Positions 10,288-20,495 of a DNA stretch of 64,000 nucleotides are shown one piece after another (the stretch's first letter is position 1; each line of letters opens with the position of its first letter). The DNA comes from Vibrio neonatus. Lineage in GTDB: Bacteria; Pseudomonadota; Gammaproteobacteria; Enterobacterales; Vibrionaceae. The notes beneath the pieces were generated by a model. The model was not told where the DNA came from, did no database searches, and was given only the letters and a program-made list of their open reading frames with translations. The position numbers and the translations under genes were made by a program. The stretch is taken from positions 248,001-312,000 of the forward strand of contig NZ_AP024885.1 of NCBI RefSeq assembly GCF_024346975.1. The letters are read 5' to 3'.

Positions 10288-11664
10288 CTACAAATTTTCT
10301 TCTGCAAACTCTGCCAAGCGACTGCGCACTACACCGTTTAAGTGCACATTGGCCGAACCTTCAAAGTTTTTAAAGCGCTCAACCATATAAGTCAGCCCTG
10401 ATGTCACAGGGGTTAAGTAGGGTGAATCTATTTGCGCTAAGTTTCCTGAGCAGACAATTTTCGTCCCTTCACCACAGCGAGTGATGATGGTTTTGATCTG
10501 CGAAGCGGTCAGGTTTTGACACTCATCGAGTAATACAAAGGCGTTTTGAATGGAGCGTCCACGCATAAAGTTGATGGATTTAAACTGAATATTGGCTTTC
10601 TCACAAATGTACCTGAGTGAGCCTTCAGTGCAATGATCGTTTTTATGCAGTGCTTCCAAGGTATCGGTGACAGCCGCCAGCCATGGCAACATTTTCTCTT
10701 CTTCATTGCCGGGTAAGAAGCCAATCGATTCGCCAATTTCTGGGGTGTTGCGAGTGACGATGATTTTATCAAACATCTTTTGTTCAACGGACTGCTCCAA
10801 TGCCGCCGCCATCGCCAGTAGAGTTTTACCGCTACCTGCCGCGCCCGTTAGAATAACTAAGTCGATATCTGGGTCGAGTAGCGCATTCAGCGCCATGCCT
10901 TGATAGATATTTTTCGGTTTAATGTCCCAAGCGCGACGACTCATTAATTTGTCTCGTCCGAGATCTTTTAAGGTGATGGATTCTTCTTCAATGCGAGTGA
11001 CGCGAGTGGCAAAGTCACTATCGGTATCCAGCACATACTGATTGATATAAGGCTGTTCTATGGTCGATTGATGCACTAGATGATGGGTTTTTCCGGCTAA
11101 TGCAATGGAGTTAACCTCATCGACTTTGTCCCAAAAATTGCCCTCGCATTGGACGAAGCCTTTAGTTAAATACTGCACGTCATCAATTAATTGGTCGGTG
11201 CGATAATCTTCAACGTAGCGAACTCCTGCTCCCTTGGCTCGCAACCGCATATTGATGTCTTTAGTGACTAGAACCACATCTCGCGAAGCGCTCTTTTTTT
11301 GCAGATGGATAACCGCATTTAAAATTCGATTATCACCGGCTTTATCGGCAAATGCTTTGACGGTTTCGTGCAGTTCAAAGTCGGCCAATATGGATAAGGT
11401 GCCAGTTGATTTGGCTTCTGTGTTAAAGCAAATACCTTCTGATATTTGTTCAGGAGTGGCTTCTCGGAAAATATCTTCCAATGTGCGAATGGCAATGCGC
11501 GCATCACGAGCAACATCTCGTTTACTGTCTTTGATGCGGTCGAGTTCTTCGAGTACCGTCATTGGGATGACGACGTCGTGTTCTTGAAAGGAAAAAATAG
11601 CGTGCGGTTCGTGAAGTAGGATGTTGGTGTCGAGTACAAAAATCTTACGTTTTCTATCACCCAT
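10288..11664 (-). CDS. PIN-PhoH family ATPase/ribonuclease
   Basis: The 458-residue protein fuses an N-terminal PIN nuclease domain (IFVLDTNILLHEP, then VLEELDRIK and further conserved acids DKAGDNRI) with a C-terminal PhoH ATPase domain. In the latter the Walker A GAAGSGKTLLAMAAAL lies near residue 275 and Walker B-like FVLLDECQN near residue 375. This is the PhoH2/YlaK architecture, known in other bacteria as an ATP-dependent RNA unwinding and cleaving enzyme. No PhoH2-type antitoxin gene precedes it; the gene stands alone, divergent from rapA. The ATG has AGGAG nine bases upstream. Substrate in vivo is unknown. Confidence 0.92.
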   Translation of the reverse strand: MGDRKRKIFVLDTNILLHEPHAIFSFQEHDVVIPMTVLEELDRIKDSKRDVARDARIAIRTLEDIFREATPEQISEGICFNTEAKSTGTLSILADFELHETVKAFADKAGDNRILNAVIHLQKKSASRDVVLVTKDINMRLRAKGAGVRYVEDYRTDQLIDDVQYLTKGFVQCEGNFWDKVDEVNSIALAGKTHHLVHQSTIEQPYINQYVLDTDSDFATRVTRIEEESITLKDLGRDKLMSRRAWDIKPKNIYQGMALNALLDPDIDLVILTGAAGSGKTLLAMAAALEQSVEQKMFDKIIVTRNTPEIGESIGFLPGNEEEKMLPWLAAVTDTLEALHKNDHCTEGSLRYICEKANIQFKSINFMRGRSIQNAFVLLDECQNLTASQIKTIITRCGEGTKIVCSGNLAQIDSPYLTPVTSGLTYMVERFKNFEGSANVHLNGVVRSRLAEFAEENL

Positions 11665-11963
11665 AAGCGGCTCCTGTGCTTATTTGATGTTGTGAAACCT
11701 AAGTGTTCTCAATATTCAGTTTGATAGACCGATGAAGAGAGCACAACTAGATATCGTTAACCCCTTCTATTTTTAGTCTAGTTTAGTTTCATTTAGTTGA
11801 CAGTTTGATTGCATGATTTATGCCCAGTATGTGTAAGGTTTTTCGTGCTCCTAATGCCGCAATGTACTATGATTACGCCCTTTTTCTGGCAGGAAACTTA
11901 GGTAAATTTGCTTAAATTTCTTCTACTATTGTTAGAGTTAAATTGATAAAGGGTTTTAGCTGA
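11665..11963. promoter_or_regulatory. Divergent promoter region, PIN-PhoH gene and rapA
   Basis: This AT-rich 299-base region must carry promoters for both flanking genes. A perfect -35 hexamer TTGACA (11797-11802, plus strand) points toward rapA, but I see no good -10 at the right spacing. No operator palindrome or small gene was recognised. Confidence 0.5.
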
Positions 11964-14870
11964 ATGGCATTTGCGATTGGTCAACGTTGGATTAGTGATA
12001 CAGAAAGTGATTTAGGGCTAGGAACGATAGTGGCAATAGATGCCCGAACGGTTACCTTAATGTTTGCCGCCTCGGAAGAAGAGCGACTGTATGCCATCAG
12101 CGATGCTCCAATCACGCGCGTTACGTTTGCCGTTGGTGATACCATTGAAGCGCATGAAGGTTGGTCACTGGTGGTGACTGACGTAACCGAAGACAAAGGC
12201 GTGCTTTGCTATACAGGTACAAGAGAAGATACCGGTGAGCAAGGCGTTGAGCTTAGAGAAATATTTTTAAGCCACCAAATTCGATTCAATAAACCGCAAG
12301 ATAAATTGTTCACCGGACAAATTGACCGCATGGACAACTTTGTACTGCGTTATCACGCATTGAACAATCAATATAAGCAGCATAAAAGCCCTCTACGCGG
12401 CCTCACAGGTATGCGTGCTGGCTTGATTCCTCATCAGCTATTCATTGCCCAAGAAGTCGGTCGTCGTTACGCTCCGCGTGTATTATTGGCCGATGAAGTT
12501 GGTTTAGGTAAAACCATTGAAGCGGGCATGATCATCCATCAGCAAGTGTTGGCCGGTCGCGCTGAGCGAATTTTAATTGTTGTGCCAGAAACCCTGACTC
12601 ACCAATGGTTGGTTGAGATGATGCGTCGTTTCAACCTGCATTTCTCGGTGTTTGATGAAGAGCGCTGCATTGAAGCTTATGCAGATGCGGCCAATCCTTT
12701 TGATACTCAGCAATTAGTCTTATGTTCATTAGACTTCTTAAAAAACAGCGCTAAACGTCATCAACAAGCGCTAGAAGCTGACTGGGATTTGCTGGTGGTT
12801 GATGAAGCTCACCACTTAGAGTGGAGTGTCGATGCGCCGAGTGCAGGCTATCTAGCGGTTGAATCTTTGGCTTCAAAAATACCAGCGGTATTACTGCTAA
12901 CGGCTACCCCTGAGCAATTAGGTCGCGAGAGTCACTTTGCTCGTCTGCGTCTATTAGATTCTGACCGTTTTTATGATTATCAAAGCTTTGTCGATGAAGA
13001 AGACAACTATGCCCCCGTTGCAGAGGCTGTGAGCCAACTTCTTTCTGGGCAAGCATTGCCTAACGAGGCTAAAAATCAAATAACCGAATTGCTATCAGAG
13101 CAAGATGTTGAGCCAATTTTTAAAGCAATTTCTGATGATCAGCATCCAGAGCAACAAGCATTAGCCAGACAAGAGTTAGTCGATAACTTGATGGATCGTC
13201 ACGGTACGGGTCGCGTATTGTTCCGCAATACTCGCGCCGCAATTAAAGGTTTTCCTGAGCGCCGCGTACACTTATTGCCAATGACAATGCCTGAGCAATA
13301 CCTGCGTGCAATTAAGGTATCTAAGATCTTCAACGTCGATTTATCTCTAGAAAAACAAGCGGGCATCATGCTTTACCCAGAAGAGGTATTCCAAGAGCTG
13401 GGAGACTCTGGTTCTTGGTGGCAGTTTGATAGCCGCGTAGATTGGTTGATTGAAAAGGTAAAAGAAAAACGTTCCGATAAGATCTTAGTGATCGCATCAA
13501 GAGCTGCTACAGCATTACAGCTTGAGCAAGCACTACGTGAGCGAGAAGGTATCCGCGCCACGGTATTCCATGAGGGAATGTCGATCATTGAACGCGATAA
13601 AGCAGCAGCCTATTTTGCCCAAGAAGATGGCGGCGCACAGGTGCTAATTTGTTCCGAAATTGGTTCTGAAGGTCGTAACTTCCAGTTCGCTAACCAACTG
13701 GTGATGTTTGATTTACCGTTCAACCCTGATCTTTTAGAGCAGCGTATTGGTCGCTTGGATCGCATCGGTCAGAACTCAGATATTGATGTATTTGTGCCTT
13801 ATCTTGAAGGCAGCTCGCAAAGTGTATTAGCCCGTTGGTACAACGAAGGTTTAAATGCGTTTGCGGAAACTTGTCCAACTGGTCGCACGGTTTACGAGCA
13901 ATTTGCGTATGAATTAACAGAAATGATTGCGACAGGTGATAGCTCAGCGCTGGATGATGTGATTGCGCAATCAGTGAAAATGAATCAGCAGTTAAAACAA
14001 GACCTTGAGCATGGTCGTGACCGTTTGTTAGAGATGCACTCTAATGGTGGTGAGCGCGCGCAAGAGTTAGTAGAAAAAATTGCCGCCAAAGATAACGACA
14101 CTCAGTTTGTTAGCTTTGCGCTGAGCCTATTTGATTGCATTGGTTTAAACCAAGATGATAAAGGCGAAAATGCACTCGTGGTTACTCCATCAGAGCATAT
14201 GTTAGTACCTAGTTATCCGGGGCTTCCTTATGACGGCGCGACCATCACCTTTGATCGTGATACTGCACTGTCTCGTGAAGACATGAACTTTATGTCTTGG
14301 GAACACCCAATGATCCAAGGTGGCATTGACCTATTATTAAGTGAAGGGGTCGGTGCATCAGCGGTTTCGTTGTTAAAAAACAAAGCACTGCCTGTCGGTA
14401 CTATGCTGTTAGAGCTGATTTATCTGGTGGATGCCCAAGCGCCTAAACGCAGTGGAATTGCGCGCTTCTTACCGCAAACACCAATTCGATTGATGTTAGA
14501 TGGCAAAGGGAATGATCTTTCGGCTCAGGTTGAGTTTGATAGCTTTAACCGTCAATTAAGCCCTATCAACCGTCATATGGCGAGTAAGCTAGTGACCTCA
14601 GTACAAGCTCAAGTACAAGCGTTAATTGCCAAAGGTGATGAAGCGATATTGCCTAAGCATGAGCAAATTAAACAGCAAGCCAACGCTGAAATGAAAGCCA
14701 GCTTAAGTGCTGAGCTTGAAAGATTGTTGGCACTAAAAGCGGTGAATCCAAATATCCGTGATGAAGAAGTTCAAGTTATTGAACAGCAAATCACTGAATT
14801 AGAAGGTTTCATCTCTCAAGCTCAAATCCAGTTGGATTCATTGCGCTTGATCGTTGTTTCTCACAATTAG
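11964..14870 (+). CDS. rapA: RNA polymerase-associated ATPase RapA (HepA)
   Basis: A 968-residue Swi2/Snf2 ATPase, the same length as E. coli RapA. Tandem Tudor-like N-terminal region ([19 protein letters not shown]) is followed by helicase motif [15 protein letters not shown] near residue 175, motif [10 protein letters not shown] near residue 282, motif [12 protein letters not shown] and the helicase C block [19 protein letters not shown] with [11 protein letters not shown] near residue 600. RapA recycles RNA polymerase stalled after termination. rluA follows after 13 bases, the E. coli order. Confidence 0.97.
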   Translation: MAFAIGQRWISDTESDLGLGTIVAIDARTVTLMFAASEEERLYAISDAPITRVTFAVGDTIEAHEGWSLVVTDVTEDKGVLCYTGTREDTGEQGVELREIFLSHQIRFNKPQDKLFTGQIDRMDNFVLRYHALNNQYKQHKSPLRGLTGMRAGLIPHQLFIAQEVGRRYAPRVLLADEVGLGKTIEAGMIIHQQVLAGRAERILIVVPETLTHQWLVEMMRRFNLHFSVFDEERCIEAYADAANPFDTQQLVLCSLDFLKNSAKRHQQALEADWDLLVVDEAHHLEWSVDAPSAGYLAVESLASKIPAVLLLTATPEQLGRESHFARLRLLDSDRFYDYQSFVDEEDNYAPVAEAVSQLLSGQALPNEAKNQITELLSEQDVEPIFKAISDDQHPEQQALARQELVDNLMDRHGTGRVLFRNTRAAIKGFPERRVHLLPMTMPEQYLRAIKVSKIFNVDLSLEKQAGIMLYPEEVFQELGDSGSWWQFDSRVDWLIEKVKEKRSDKILVIASRAATALQLEQALREREGIRATVFHEGMSIIERDKAAAYFAQEDGGAQVLICSEIGSEGRNFQFANQLVMFDLPFNPDLLEQRIGRLDRIGQNSDIDVFVPYLEGSSQSVLARWYNEGLNAFAETCPTGRTVYEQFAYELTEMIATGDSSALDDVIAQSVKMNQQLKQDLEHGRDRLLEMHSNGGERAQELVEKIAAKDNDTQFVSFALSLFDCIGLNQDDKGENALVVTPSEHMLVPSYPGLPYDGATITFDRDTALSREDMNFMSWEHPMIQGGIDLLLSEGVGASAVSLLKNKALPVGTMLLELIYLVDAQAPKRSGIARFLPQTPIRLMLDGKGNDLSAQVEFDSFNRQLSPINRHMASKLVTSVQAQVQALIAKGDEAILPKHEQIKQQANAEMKASLSAELERLLALKAVNPNIRDEEVQVIEQQITELEGFISQAQIQLDSLRLIVVSHN

Positions 14871-14883
14871 AGTGAAATAGAGC

Positions 14884-15621
14884 ATGGCCATGATTGAGTA
14901 CAATCCACCCACAGACCCTTGGATTGATATTGTGTACCAAGATGACTATATCTTGGTGGCAAACAAACCGGCAGGTTTACTGTCGGTTCCTGGACGAGAA
15001 GCCAAACACTACGACAGCTTATGGAGTCGTCTAGTGGTGGATTATCCAGAAATCCAAGTAGTGCATCGCTTAGACATGGCCACCTCTGGCTTGATGCTGT
15101 TTGCTCTGACTAAAGACGCAGAGCGACACATCAAGAAGCAGTTTCAATACCGTTTGACCCATAAAATCTACTACGCTCGCGTGTGGGGTGAGCTAGAAGA
15201 AAAAGAAGGCATAGTTGATTTGCCCCTAATCTGTGATTGGCCCAATCGACCAAGACAAAAAGTGTGTACTCAAGATGGAAAACCGTCGCGCACTGACTAC
15301 CAAAAAGTTCAGCAAGAAGCGCAAACCTGTATTGTACGTTTGTTGCCAATTACCGGACGCTCCCATCAGTTACGTGTGCATATGAGTGAAATGGGGCACG
15401 CTATAGTTGGCGATGAATTCTATGCAGAGGGTGAGGCAAGGGCGTTTTCCGAGCGCTTGCAATTGCACTCTACCGAACTGAGTTTTTATCATCCAAAAGA
15501 CAATAAATTAGTCAGTATGTTTGTGCCATGCGACTTTTATCCTGAGGCAAAACCGTTAGTATTAGAGCTCTATTTAGCTGAACCTGAGTTACCTGATTAC
15601 AAAACTTTGCCTAAGCATTAA
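14884..15621 (+). CDS. rluA: Dual-specificity 23S rRNA/tRNA pseudouridine synthase RluA
   Basis: The 245-residue protein has the RluA-family catalytic motif HRLDMATSGLMLFALTK with the nucleophilic Asp near residue 63, plus LPLICDWPNRPRQKVC and PITGRSHQLRVHM, both very close to E. coli RluA. E. coli RluA makes pseudouridine at 23S rRNA position 746 and tRNA position 32. No S4 domain is present, as expected for RluA. The start could instead be the ATG two codons further in (MIEYNPP), which aligns better with E. coli. It sits between rapA and hprA, all close enough to be co-transcribed. Confidence 0.93.
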   Translation: MAMIEYNPPTDPWIDIVYQDDYILVANKPAGLLSVPGREAKHYDSLWSRLVVDYPEIQVVHRLDMATSGLMLFALTKDAERHIKKQFQYRLTHKIYYARVWGELEEKEGIVDLPLICDWPNRPRQKVCTQDGKPSRTDYQKVQQEAQTCIVRLLPITGRSHQLRVHMSEMGHAIVGDEFYAEGEARAFSERLQLHSTELSFYHPKDNKLVSMFVPCDFYPEAKPLVLELYLAEPELPDYKTLPKH

Positions 15622-15630
15622 GGATTTTGC

Positions 15631-16599
15631 ATGTCACAGTCGTTACCTAAAGTTGTCTTTCTAGATAGGGCAACTATTCCTGCGCACGTTCCATTTCGCA
15701 CACTGAATTTTCCGCATCATTGGGTAGAGTACGATTATACTTCGCCGCAGCAGGTTGAGGATCGCCTACAAGACGCTGATATTGTGATTAGTAACAAGGT
15801 TGTTTTGAGTGCAGACATTTTAGAGAAACAGCCGCAGATCAAGTTGATCGCAGTGTCAGCAACGGGCACTAATAACGTCGATCTTGATTACTGTCGCGAG
15901 CAACAAATCGCAGTGTGCAATATTCAGGGCTACGCCACTCAATCTGTGCCAGAGCATGTGATCGCCATGATCTTTGCGTTAAAGCGCAATTTATTTGCTT
16001 ATCATCAAGATATTGCTAACGGTGTCTGGCAGCAGGACAAACAATTTTGTTTCTTTACTCATCCCATTTCTGATATTGCTGGCTCAACGATTGCGATTAT
16101 GGGAAGCGGTAATCTAGGGCAAGGGGTTGCGACTTTAGCGCGCGCTTTAGGCATGCAAGTGATCTTTGCTGGTCGTAAAGGTGAGCAGAAAAGCAAGCAA
16201 GGCTACGTGCCTTTTACTGATGCACTACAGCAAGCGGATATCGTTTCTTTACACTGCCCATTAACTGAATCTACCACCAATCTGATTGGGCTTGATGAAC
16301 TAAAATTGATGAAATCAACCGCAGTGCTGATAAATACGGGACGTGGTGGCTTAGTCAATGAATCTGACTTAGTTGCGGCTTTGAAATCCGGTGAGATTTC
16401 TGGCGCAGGGGTGGATGTGTTCACTCAAGAGCCAGCAGATAACTCGAATCCACTATTAGCGAATATCTCATTACCTAACTTGCTGTTAACCCCTCACGTG
16501 GCTTGGGGCAGTGATTCTGCTCTTAATCGCTTAGTGAGTATTCTGTTCGATAATATTGAACAATTTATGGCAGGCAAACACAGCAATCGAGTGGTTTAA
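15631..16599 (+). CDS. hprA: D-2-hydroxyacid dehydrogenase, HprA-like
   Basis: The 322-residue protein belongs to the NAD-dependent D-2-hydroxyacid dehydrogenase family. The nucleotide-binding loop is IAIMGSGNLGQGVATLA near residue 150. The catalytic triad positions are INTGRGGLV (Arg), VDVFTQEPA (Glu) and LLTPHVAW (His). It resembles glycerate/hydroxypyruvate dehydrogenases more than PdxB or SerA, because it is short and lacks an ACT domain. The exact substrate cannot be read from sequence. It follows rluA by nine bases, with AAGGA as ribosome binding site. Confidence 0.8.
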   Translation: MSQSLPKVVFLDRATIPAHVPFRTLNFPHHWVEYDYTSPQQVEDRLQDADIVISNKVVLSADILEKQPQIKLIAVSATGTNNVDLDYCREQQIAVCNIQGYATQSVPEHVIAMIFALKRNLFAYHQDIANGVWQQDKQFCFFTHPISDIAGSTIAIMGSGNLGQGVATLARALGMQVIFAGRKGEQKSKQGYVPFTDALQQADIVSLHCPLTESTTNLIGLDELKLMKSTAVLINTGRGGLVNESDLVAALKSGEISGAGVDVFTQEPADNSNPLLANISLPNLLLTPHVAWGSDSALNRLVSILFDNIEQFMAGKHSNRVV

Positions 16600-16617
16600 T
16601 CTATAGCTGCTTAAAAA

Positions 16618-16644
16618 TACGAGCACCAATTACTGGTGCTTCGT
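16618..16644. terminator. Bidirectional terminator-like hairpin
   Basis: ACGAGCACCA pairs with TGGTGCTTCGT around ATTAC with a one-base bulge. It lies between the convergent hprA and usp genes. T-tracts are short on both sides, so efficiency is uncertain. Confidence 0.55.
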
Positions 16645-16655
16645 TAATTCTTCTA

Positions 16656-17093
16656 TCAGCCTTGTGGTTTGATCACTAACACGTTTACAGGCGAGTTATG
16701 TACGACTTTGGTTGCCACTGAACCTAGCACCACATTATCAATTCTTGAACGTTTGTGGCTTGGCATCACAATTAGGTCGGCACCGAGTTTTTCTGCGTAA
16801 TCTATGATGGTGGCGTAAGGTTTACCTTCCGCAATATGCACATGATAAACCAACTCTGGGTCGATAAACTTATCTGCAAAATTGCGCAGCTGGATATCAA
16901 CATCTTTCTTCATATCTTTAATCGCATCTGGTGGGAAATAAGTTGCGACCATGGACATGTGAACCCCTGGTAATACGTTTAGCAGATGCAGTTGTGCATT
17001 ACTTTGTTTAGCATGCCAAATGGCTGCTTTTAGTGCTTTGTCACAGAAGCCTTTTTCATTTAAGTCAACGGGAACTAAGATCTGTTTATACAT
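16656..17093 (-). CDS. Universal stress protein of the UspA family
   Basis: A 145-residue single-domain Usp with the family start MYKQILVPVDL and the C-terminal VLGSVATKVVHNSPVNVLVIKP block. The usual ATP-binding signature G-2x-G-9x-G-S/T is only half present: the last GS is there, but the first two glycines are replaced (MPSHKRSRIDNVVLGS). It lies 73 bases downstream of a TAXI-type TRAP permease on the same strand. In Halomonas the Usp TeaD is encoded with the TeaABC TRAP transporter and modulates it; a similar role here is inference. Confidence 0.9.
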   Translation of the reverse strand: MYKQILVPVDLNEKGFCDKALKAAIWHAKQSNAQLHLLNVLPGVHMSMVATYFPPDAIKDMKKDVDIQLRNFADKFIDPELVYHVHIAEGKPYATIIDYAEKLGADLIVMPSHKRSRIDNVVLGSVATKVVHNSPVNVLVIKPQG

Positions 17094-17126
17094 GAGAAGT
17101 GCTCTTGATATTGTGTCATACCTATT

Positions 17127-17150
17127 GCCCCATAGTGCAGGCTATGGGGC
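17127..17150. other. Intercistronic hairpin between TRAP permease and usp
   Basis: A perfect 9-bp stem, GCCCCATAG with CTATGGGGC, loop TGCAGG. Neither side has a T-run, so it is more likely an mRNA processing or stability element than an intrinsic terminator. It separates two same-strand genes. Confidence 0.55.
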
Positions 17151-17166
17151 ATTGAGCGAAATCAAA

Positions 17167-19740
17167 TTAAGTGGTGATAGACTCTCTAGTTACGCGTCGT
17201 TTTTGATTTAAGCCCATTAATATCACCAAAATAAGCGCAGGTAAGAAAACCCACTCCTTCATCGGGCGCTCGGCTTTTTGGATGATATGTTGAATTTGCC
17301 AATCAAAATCGATTCCAGAAGCCTCGGCTGGACTGCCAAACTCCACCATATCAACGATGACATTATCGTCATTGTGAGACAGCATTAAGCCCATTGATGA
17401 GATGCGATCTTCAGCAGATACAGCGTCATCGTCAAAAGGCAGGCGCACTGTTTTAGCAATGAACTTTCCTTCAATGTTTTCACCCGCAACACGCATTTCC
17501 AGTGTTTGCCCAACAGGCATTTGCTGTACTACTTGCGAGATTTCTGAGGCAGGCACTTCTATCTTGGCTGGGTAGATTTGATCCCACCAAAAACCCGGTC
17601 GGAAGAAAGTGAAGGTCAGTAGCAATAAAGCGATGGTTTCCCACCATTTATTCTTAGTAAACCACCATCCTTGTGTGGCAGCAGAAAACAGCAACATAGC
17701 GGTGATGGCGGAAAGTACCGTAAGTAATAAGTGCCACCAACTGTCGATCCCCATCATTAATAGTTGAGTATTAAAGATAAACATAAACGGCAAAATTGCG
17801 GTACGTATATCGTAGGTAAAGCCCTGAATACCGGTGCGAATAGGATCGGATTTAGCAATCGCGGCTGCAGCAAAAGCGGCTAAACCTACTGGCGGTGTAT
17901 CATCGGCAAGAATACCAAAGTAGAACACAAACAAGTGCACGGCAATAAGCGGAATGATCAGCCCGTGAGCGGCGCCTAGGGTGACGATAACAGGAGCCAT
18001 TAAGGTAGAGACCACTATGTAGTTGGCGGTAGTCGGCAATCCCATTCCCAGTATCAGGCTGATAATAGCGGTAAAGAGAAGCATCATAATGATATTGCCA
18101 CCAGAGATGAACTCGACAAAGTCAGTCATCACTAAGCCAATACCGGTTAGGGTCACTACGCCCACCACAATACCCGCCGCCGCCGTTGCTACGCCAATGC
18201 CTATCATATTACGCGCGCCAGATACTAAAGCTTCCAATAGATCGTGTACGCCCAGTTTGAAGGCGGCAAAGGTGTTGTTTTGCTTGTTAAACAGATCCAT
18301 CAGTGGACGCTGAGTGAGCAATACAAAAATCATAAACACACTGGCCCAAAATGCTGATAAACCCGGAGAAAAGCGTTCTACGGTTAAGCACCAAACAAGC
18401 ACTACGATAGGCAGTAAAAAATGCAGTCCTGATTTTACCGTAGGGCCAACATCTGGAATTTCTGTTAGCTCTGGGTCCATTTCTGCGTGTTCTTGATAGC
18501 GAGATGACACGCGAACAAGAGCAATATAGCTCAGCAATAGAGCTACGGTCACAATCGGTGTTGCAGCAGCGCCAAATACATCTTTGGTCCAGCCAATGCC
18601 GTAATAAACCGCAGCACTGATCACACATAAGCCTAAAATGGTGCCAACAAAGGAAGTCAGGCTTTGCAGTTTGGTGGGTGTGTGTCGGCGTGGCAGTCCT
18701 TGCATTCCTGCTTTGCAGGCTTCCAGATGCACAATATAGATAAGAGCAATATAAGAGATTAATGCCGGCAAGAGCGCCGCTTTAATCACTTCGACATAGG
18801 ATATTCCGACGTATTCCACCATCAGAAACGCCGCCGCGCCCATAATGGGTGGCGTCAACTGGCCATTGGTTGAAGCGGCAACCTCTACCGCGCCCGCTTT
18901 GGTGCCCGGAAAGCCCACTCGCTTCATCAGTGGAATTGTGAAAGTCCCCGTAGTGACGACGTTTGCAATCGAAGAGCCAGAGACTAAACCGGAAAGCCCA
19001 GAGGCGACGACAGCCGCTTTTGCTGGGCCTCCGCGCATATGACCAAGCAATGAGAAGGCCACTTTAATGAAGTAAGCACCTGCTCCTGCGCGCTCTAGCA
19101 TGGCGCCAAACAATACAAACAGGAAAACAAAGGAGGTAGAAACGCCCAGTGCAATGCCGAAAACCCCTTCGGTTGTCAGCCATAAATGCGACATCGCTTT
19201 GTTTAAGCTCGCCCCTTTATGTGCAATAACGTCAGGCATATGTGGGCCGCCAAAGGTGTACAGCAGAAATACTGCGGCAACCACCATCAGTGGTGGACCT
19301 AATGCGCGACGTGTTGCTTCAAGTAGCAATACCATTCCTGTTACTGCGGCCACAATATCAAAAGAAGTGGGTGCGCCAGAGCGTCCTGCTAGTTGGGTGT
19401 AAAACAGATAAATATAAGCGGCCGATAAACTACCGACTAACGCCAGAACCCAATCAACGACAGGAATTCTGTCACGAGGTGAGCGTTTCATTGCCGGGTA
19501 AGCGGTAAAGGCTAAGAAGATAGCGAAGGCTAAGTGAATAGAACGAGCCTCAGTATCATTTAATATGGCGAAGTTAAAAATAAACGGCAGTGGTGATGCA
19601 TACCAAAGCTGGAATAGTGACCAGCATAAAGGTACAAACCAGAGAATTTTTCCAGCAATTCCGAAGGGATTACGTGCTCCCGTATCGGCTTGCGCGACGA
19701 TATCTTGAGCTTCTTGGGACGGAGTCGTTGAATGTGTCAT
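17167..19740 (-). CDS. TRAP transporter permease, 4TM/12TM fusion (TAXI type)
   Basis: The 857-residue protein fuses the small (DctQ-like) and large (DctM-like) TRAP membrane subunits, the form that partners TAXI receptors. It has many hydrophobic segments. Typical DctM blocks include GLSGLVSGSSIANVVTTGTFTIPLMK near residue 247 and LGMGLPTTANYIVVSTLMAPV near residue 560, and a soluble C-terminal extension follows residue 690. It imports an unidentified, probably carboxylate-type, solute driven by an ion gradient. Its receptor gene directly upstream is split by an IS element, so the transporter may now be without its dedicated binding protein. Confidence 0.93.
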   Translation of the reverse strand: MTHSTTPSQEAQDIVAQADTGARNPFGIAGKILWFVPLCWSLFQLWYASPLPFIFNFAILNDTEARSIHLAFAIFLAFTAYPAMKRSPRDRIPVVDWVLALVGSLSAAYIYLFYTQLAGRSGAPTSFDIVAAVTGMVLLLEATRRALGPPLMVVAAVFLLYTFGGPHMPDVIAHKGASLNKAMSHLWLTTEGVFGIALGVSTSFVFLFVLFGAMLERAGAGAYFIKVAFSLLGHMRGGPAKAAVVASGLSGLVSGSSIANVVTTGTFTIPLMKRVGFPGTKAGAVEVAASTNGQLTPPIMGAAAFLMVEYVGISYVEVIKAALLPALISYIALIYIVHLEACKAGMQGLPRRHTPTKLQSLTSFVGTILGLCVISAAVYYGIGWTKDVFGAAATPIVTVALLLSYIALVRVSSRYQEHAEMDPELTEIPDVGPTVKSGLHFLLPIVVLVWCLTVERFSPGLSAFWASVFMIFVLLTQRPLMDLFNKQNNTFAAFKLGVHDLLEALVSGARNMIGIGVATAAAGIVVGVVTLTGIGLVMTDFVEFISGGNIIMMLLFTAIISLILGMGLPTTANYIVVSTLMAPVIVTLGAAHGLIIPLIAVHLFVFYFGILADDTPPVGLAAFAAAAIAKSDPIRTGIQGFTYDIRTAILPFMFIFNTQLLMMGIDSWWHLLLTVLSAITAMLLFSAATQGWWFTKNKWWETIALLLLTFTFFRPGFWWDQIYPAKIEVPASEISQVVQQMPVGQTLEMRVAGENIEGKFIAKTVRLPFDDDAVSAEDRISSMGLMLSHNDDNVIVDMVEFGSPAEASGIDFDWQIQHIIQKAERPMKEWVFLPALILVILMGLNQKRRVTRESITT

Positions 19741-19944
19741 TAGTGTATCCTAATTCTGTTGACGCAGATTGGGCTAAGAACTGTGATTGGTATAACCGAT
19801 ACTTCTAGACCAAGCCGAAATACTAGCCAAAAAAAATTACAATATAGAAAGGTGTTGCCAAGTTGTGGCAAACAAAAAGTCCCACCTGAAAGGGGGGCAT
19901 TGGCTAGTGGGGATGACTTTCCCCAACACTACAAATAGTTTGAA

Positions 19945-19968
19945 AAGGAGGCCGAAGCCTCCTTCATA
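19945..19968 (-). terminator. Attenuating hairpin between TAXI receptor and TRAP permease
   Basis: On the minus strand AAGGAGGC pairs with GCCTCCTT around a UUCG tetraloop, with TTTTC after it. It lies 41 bases past the receptor stop in the 268-base gap before the permease. Such a partial terminator would make more receptor than permease, a common need in TRAP operons. Confidence 0.65.
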
Positions 19969-20008
19969 CCAATCGTAATAATTAAGTGATTGGTAGTATT
20001 GTCAGCAC

Positions 20009-20462
20009 TTATTTAAGTAGGCCGACTTCTTTGTAGTACTTCACTGCACCTGGGTGAAGTGGAATGGATAACCCATCTTTTACCATGTTTTCTTTTTTCA
20101 AATTAGCGAAAGCAGGGTGTAGACGTTTGAAGGTATCAAAGTTTTCAAATACCGCTTTTGCCACGGTATAAGCAACTTCATCAGAAACGTCAGATGTGGT
20201 TACCATAGTTGCCGCAACACCGAAGCTTTTCACGTCGATGTCTGTACCACGATACATGCCAGCCGGAACTGTGCTAAATGCGTAGTATGGGTTGTCAGCA
20301 ACGATCTTGTCGATCTGTGGGCCTGTCGCTGGAACAAGCTTTGCATTACAAGAGGTTGTTGCTTCTTTGATAGAGCCATTTGGGTGACCTACCATGTAGA
20401 TGAATGCATCAATCTTGTTATCACAAAGTGCTTGTGAACGCTCAGAACCTTTTAGCTCAGAA
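20009..20462 (-). pseudogene. TAXI TRAP receptor, 3' fragment (split by IS)
   Basis: This is the C-terminal part of a TAXI family periplasmic solute receptor, beginning at SELKGSERSQALCDNKIDAF and ending VKYYKEVGLLK. It has no start codon of its own with a plausible ribosome site. Joining it to the 5' fragment at 21730-22247, with one copy of the GAA target repeat removed, gives 969 bases, exactly 323 codons including the stop, with no internal stops. Only the insertion disrupts the gene. Confidence 0.93.
20460..20462. repeat. Target site duplication, left copy (GAA)
   Basis: GAA directly before the left end of the IS, matching GAA directly after its right end at 21730-21732. Deleting the IS plus one copy restores the receptor frame. 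Confidence 0.85.
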
Positions 20463-20489
20463 TGATCTTCACCCGATAAAATGGACACC
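20463..20489 (+). repeat. IS terminal inverted repeat (right end of element)
   Basis: Starts TGATCTTCACCCGAT and continues to TGGACACC. It pairs in inverted orientation with 21703-21729, 20 of 27 bases identical. Confidence 0.85.
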
Positions 20490-20495
20490 TATTTT

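Noticed and set aside
17127..17150. Intrinsic terminator after the TRAP permease
   Set aside because: The stem is perfect but has no T-run on the minus strand, so it was listed as an intercistronic hairpin.
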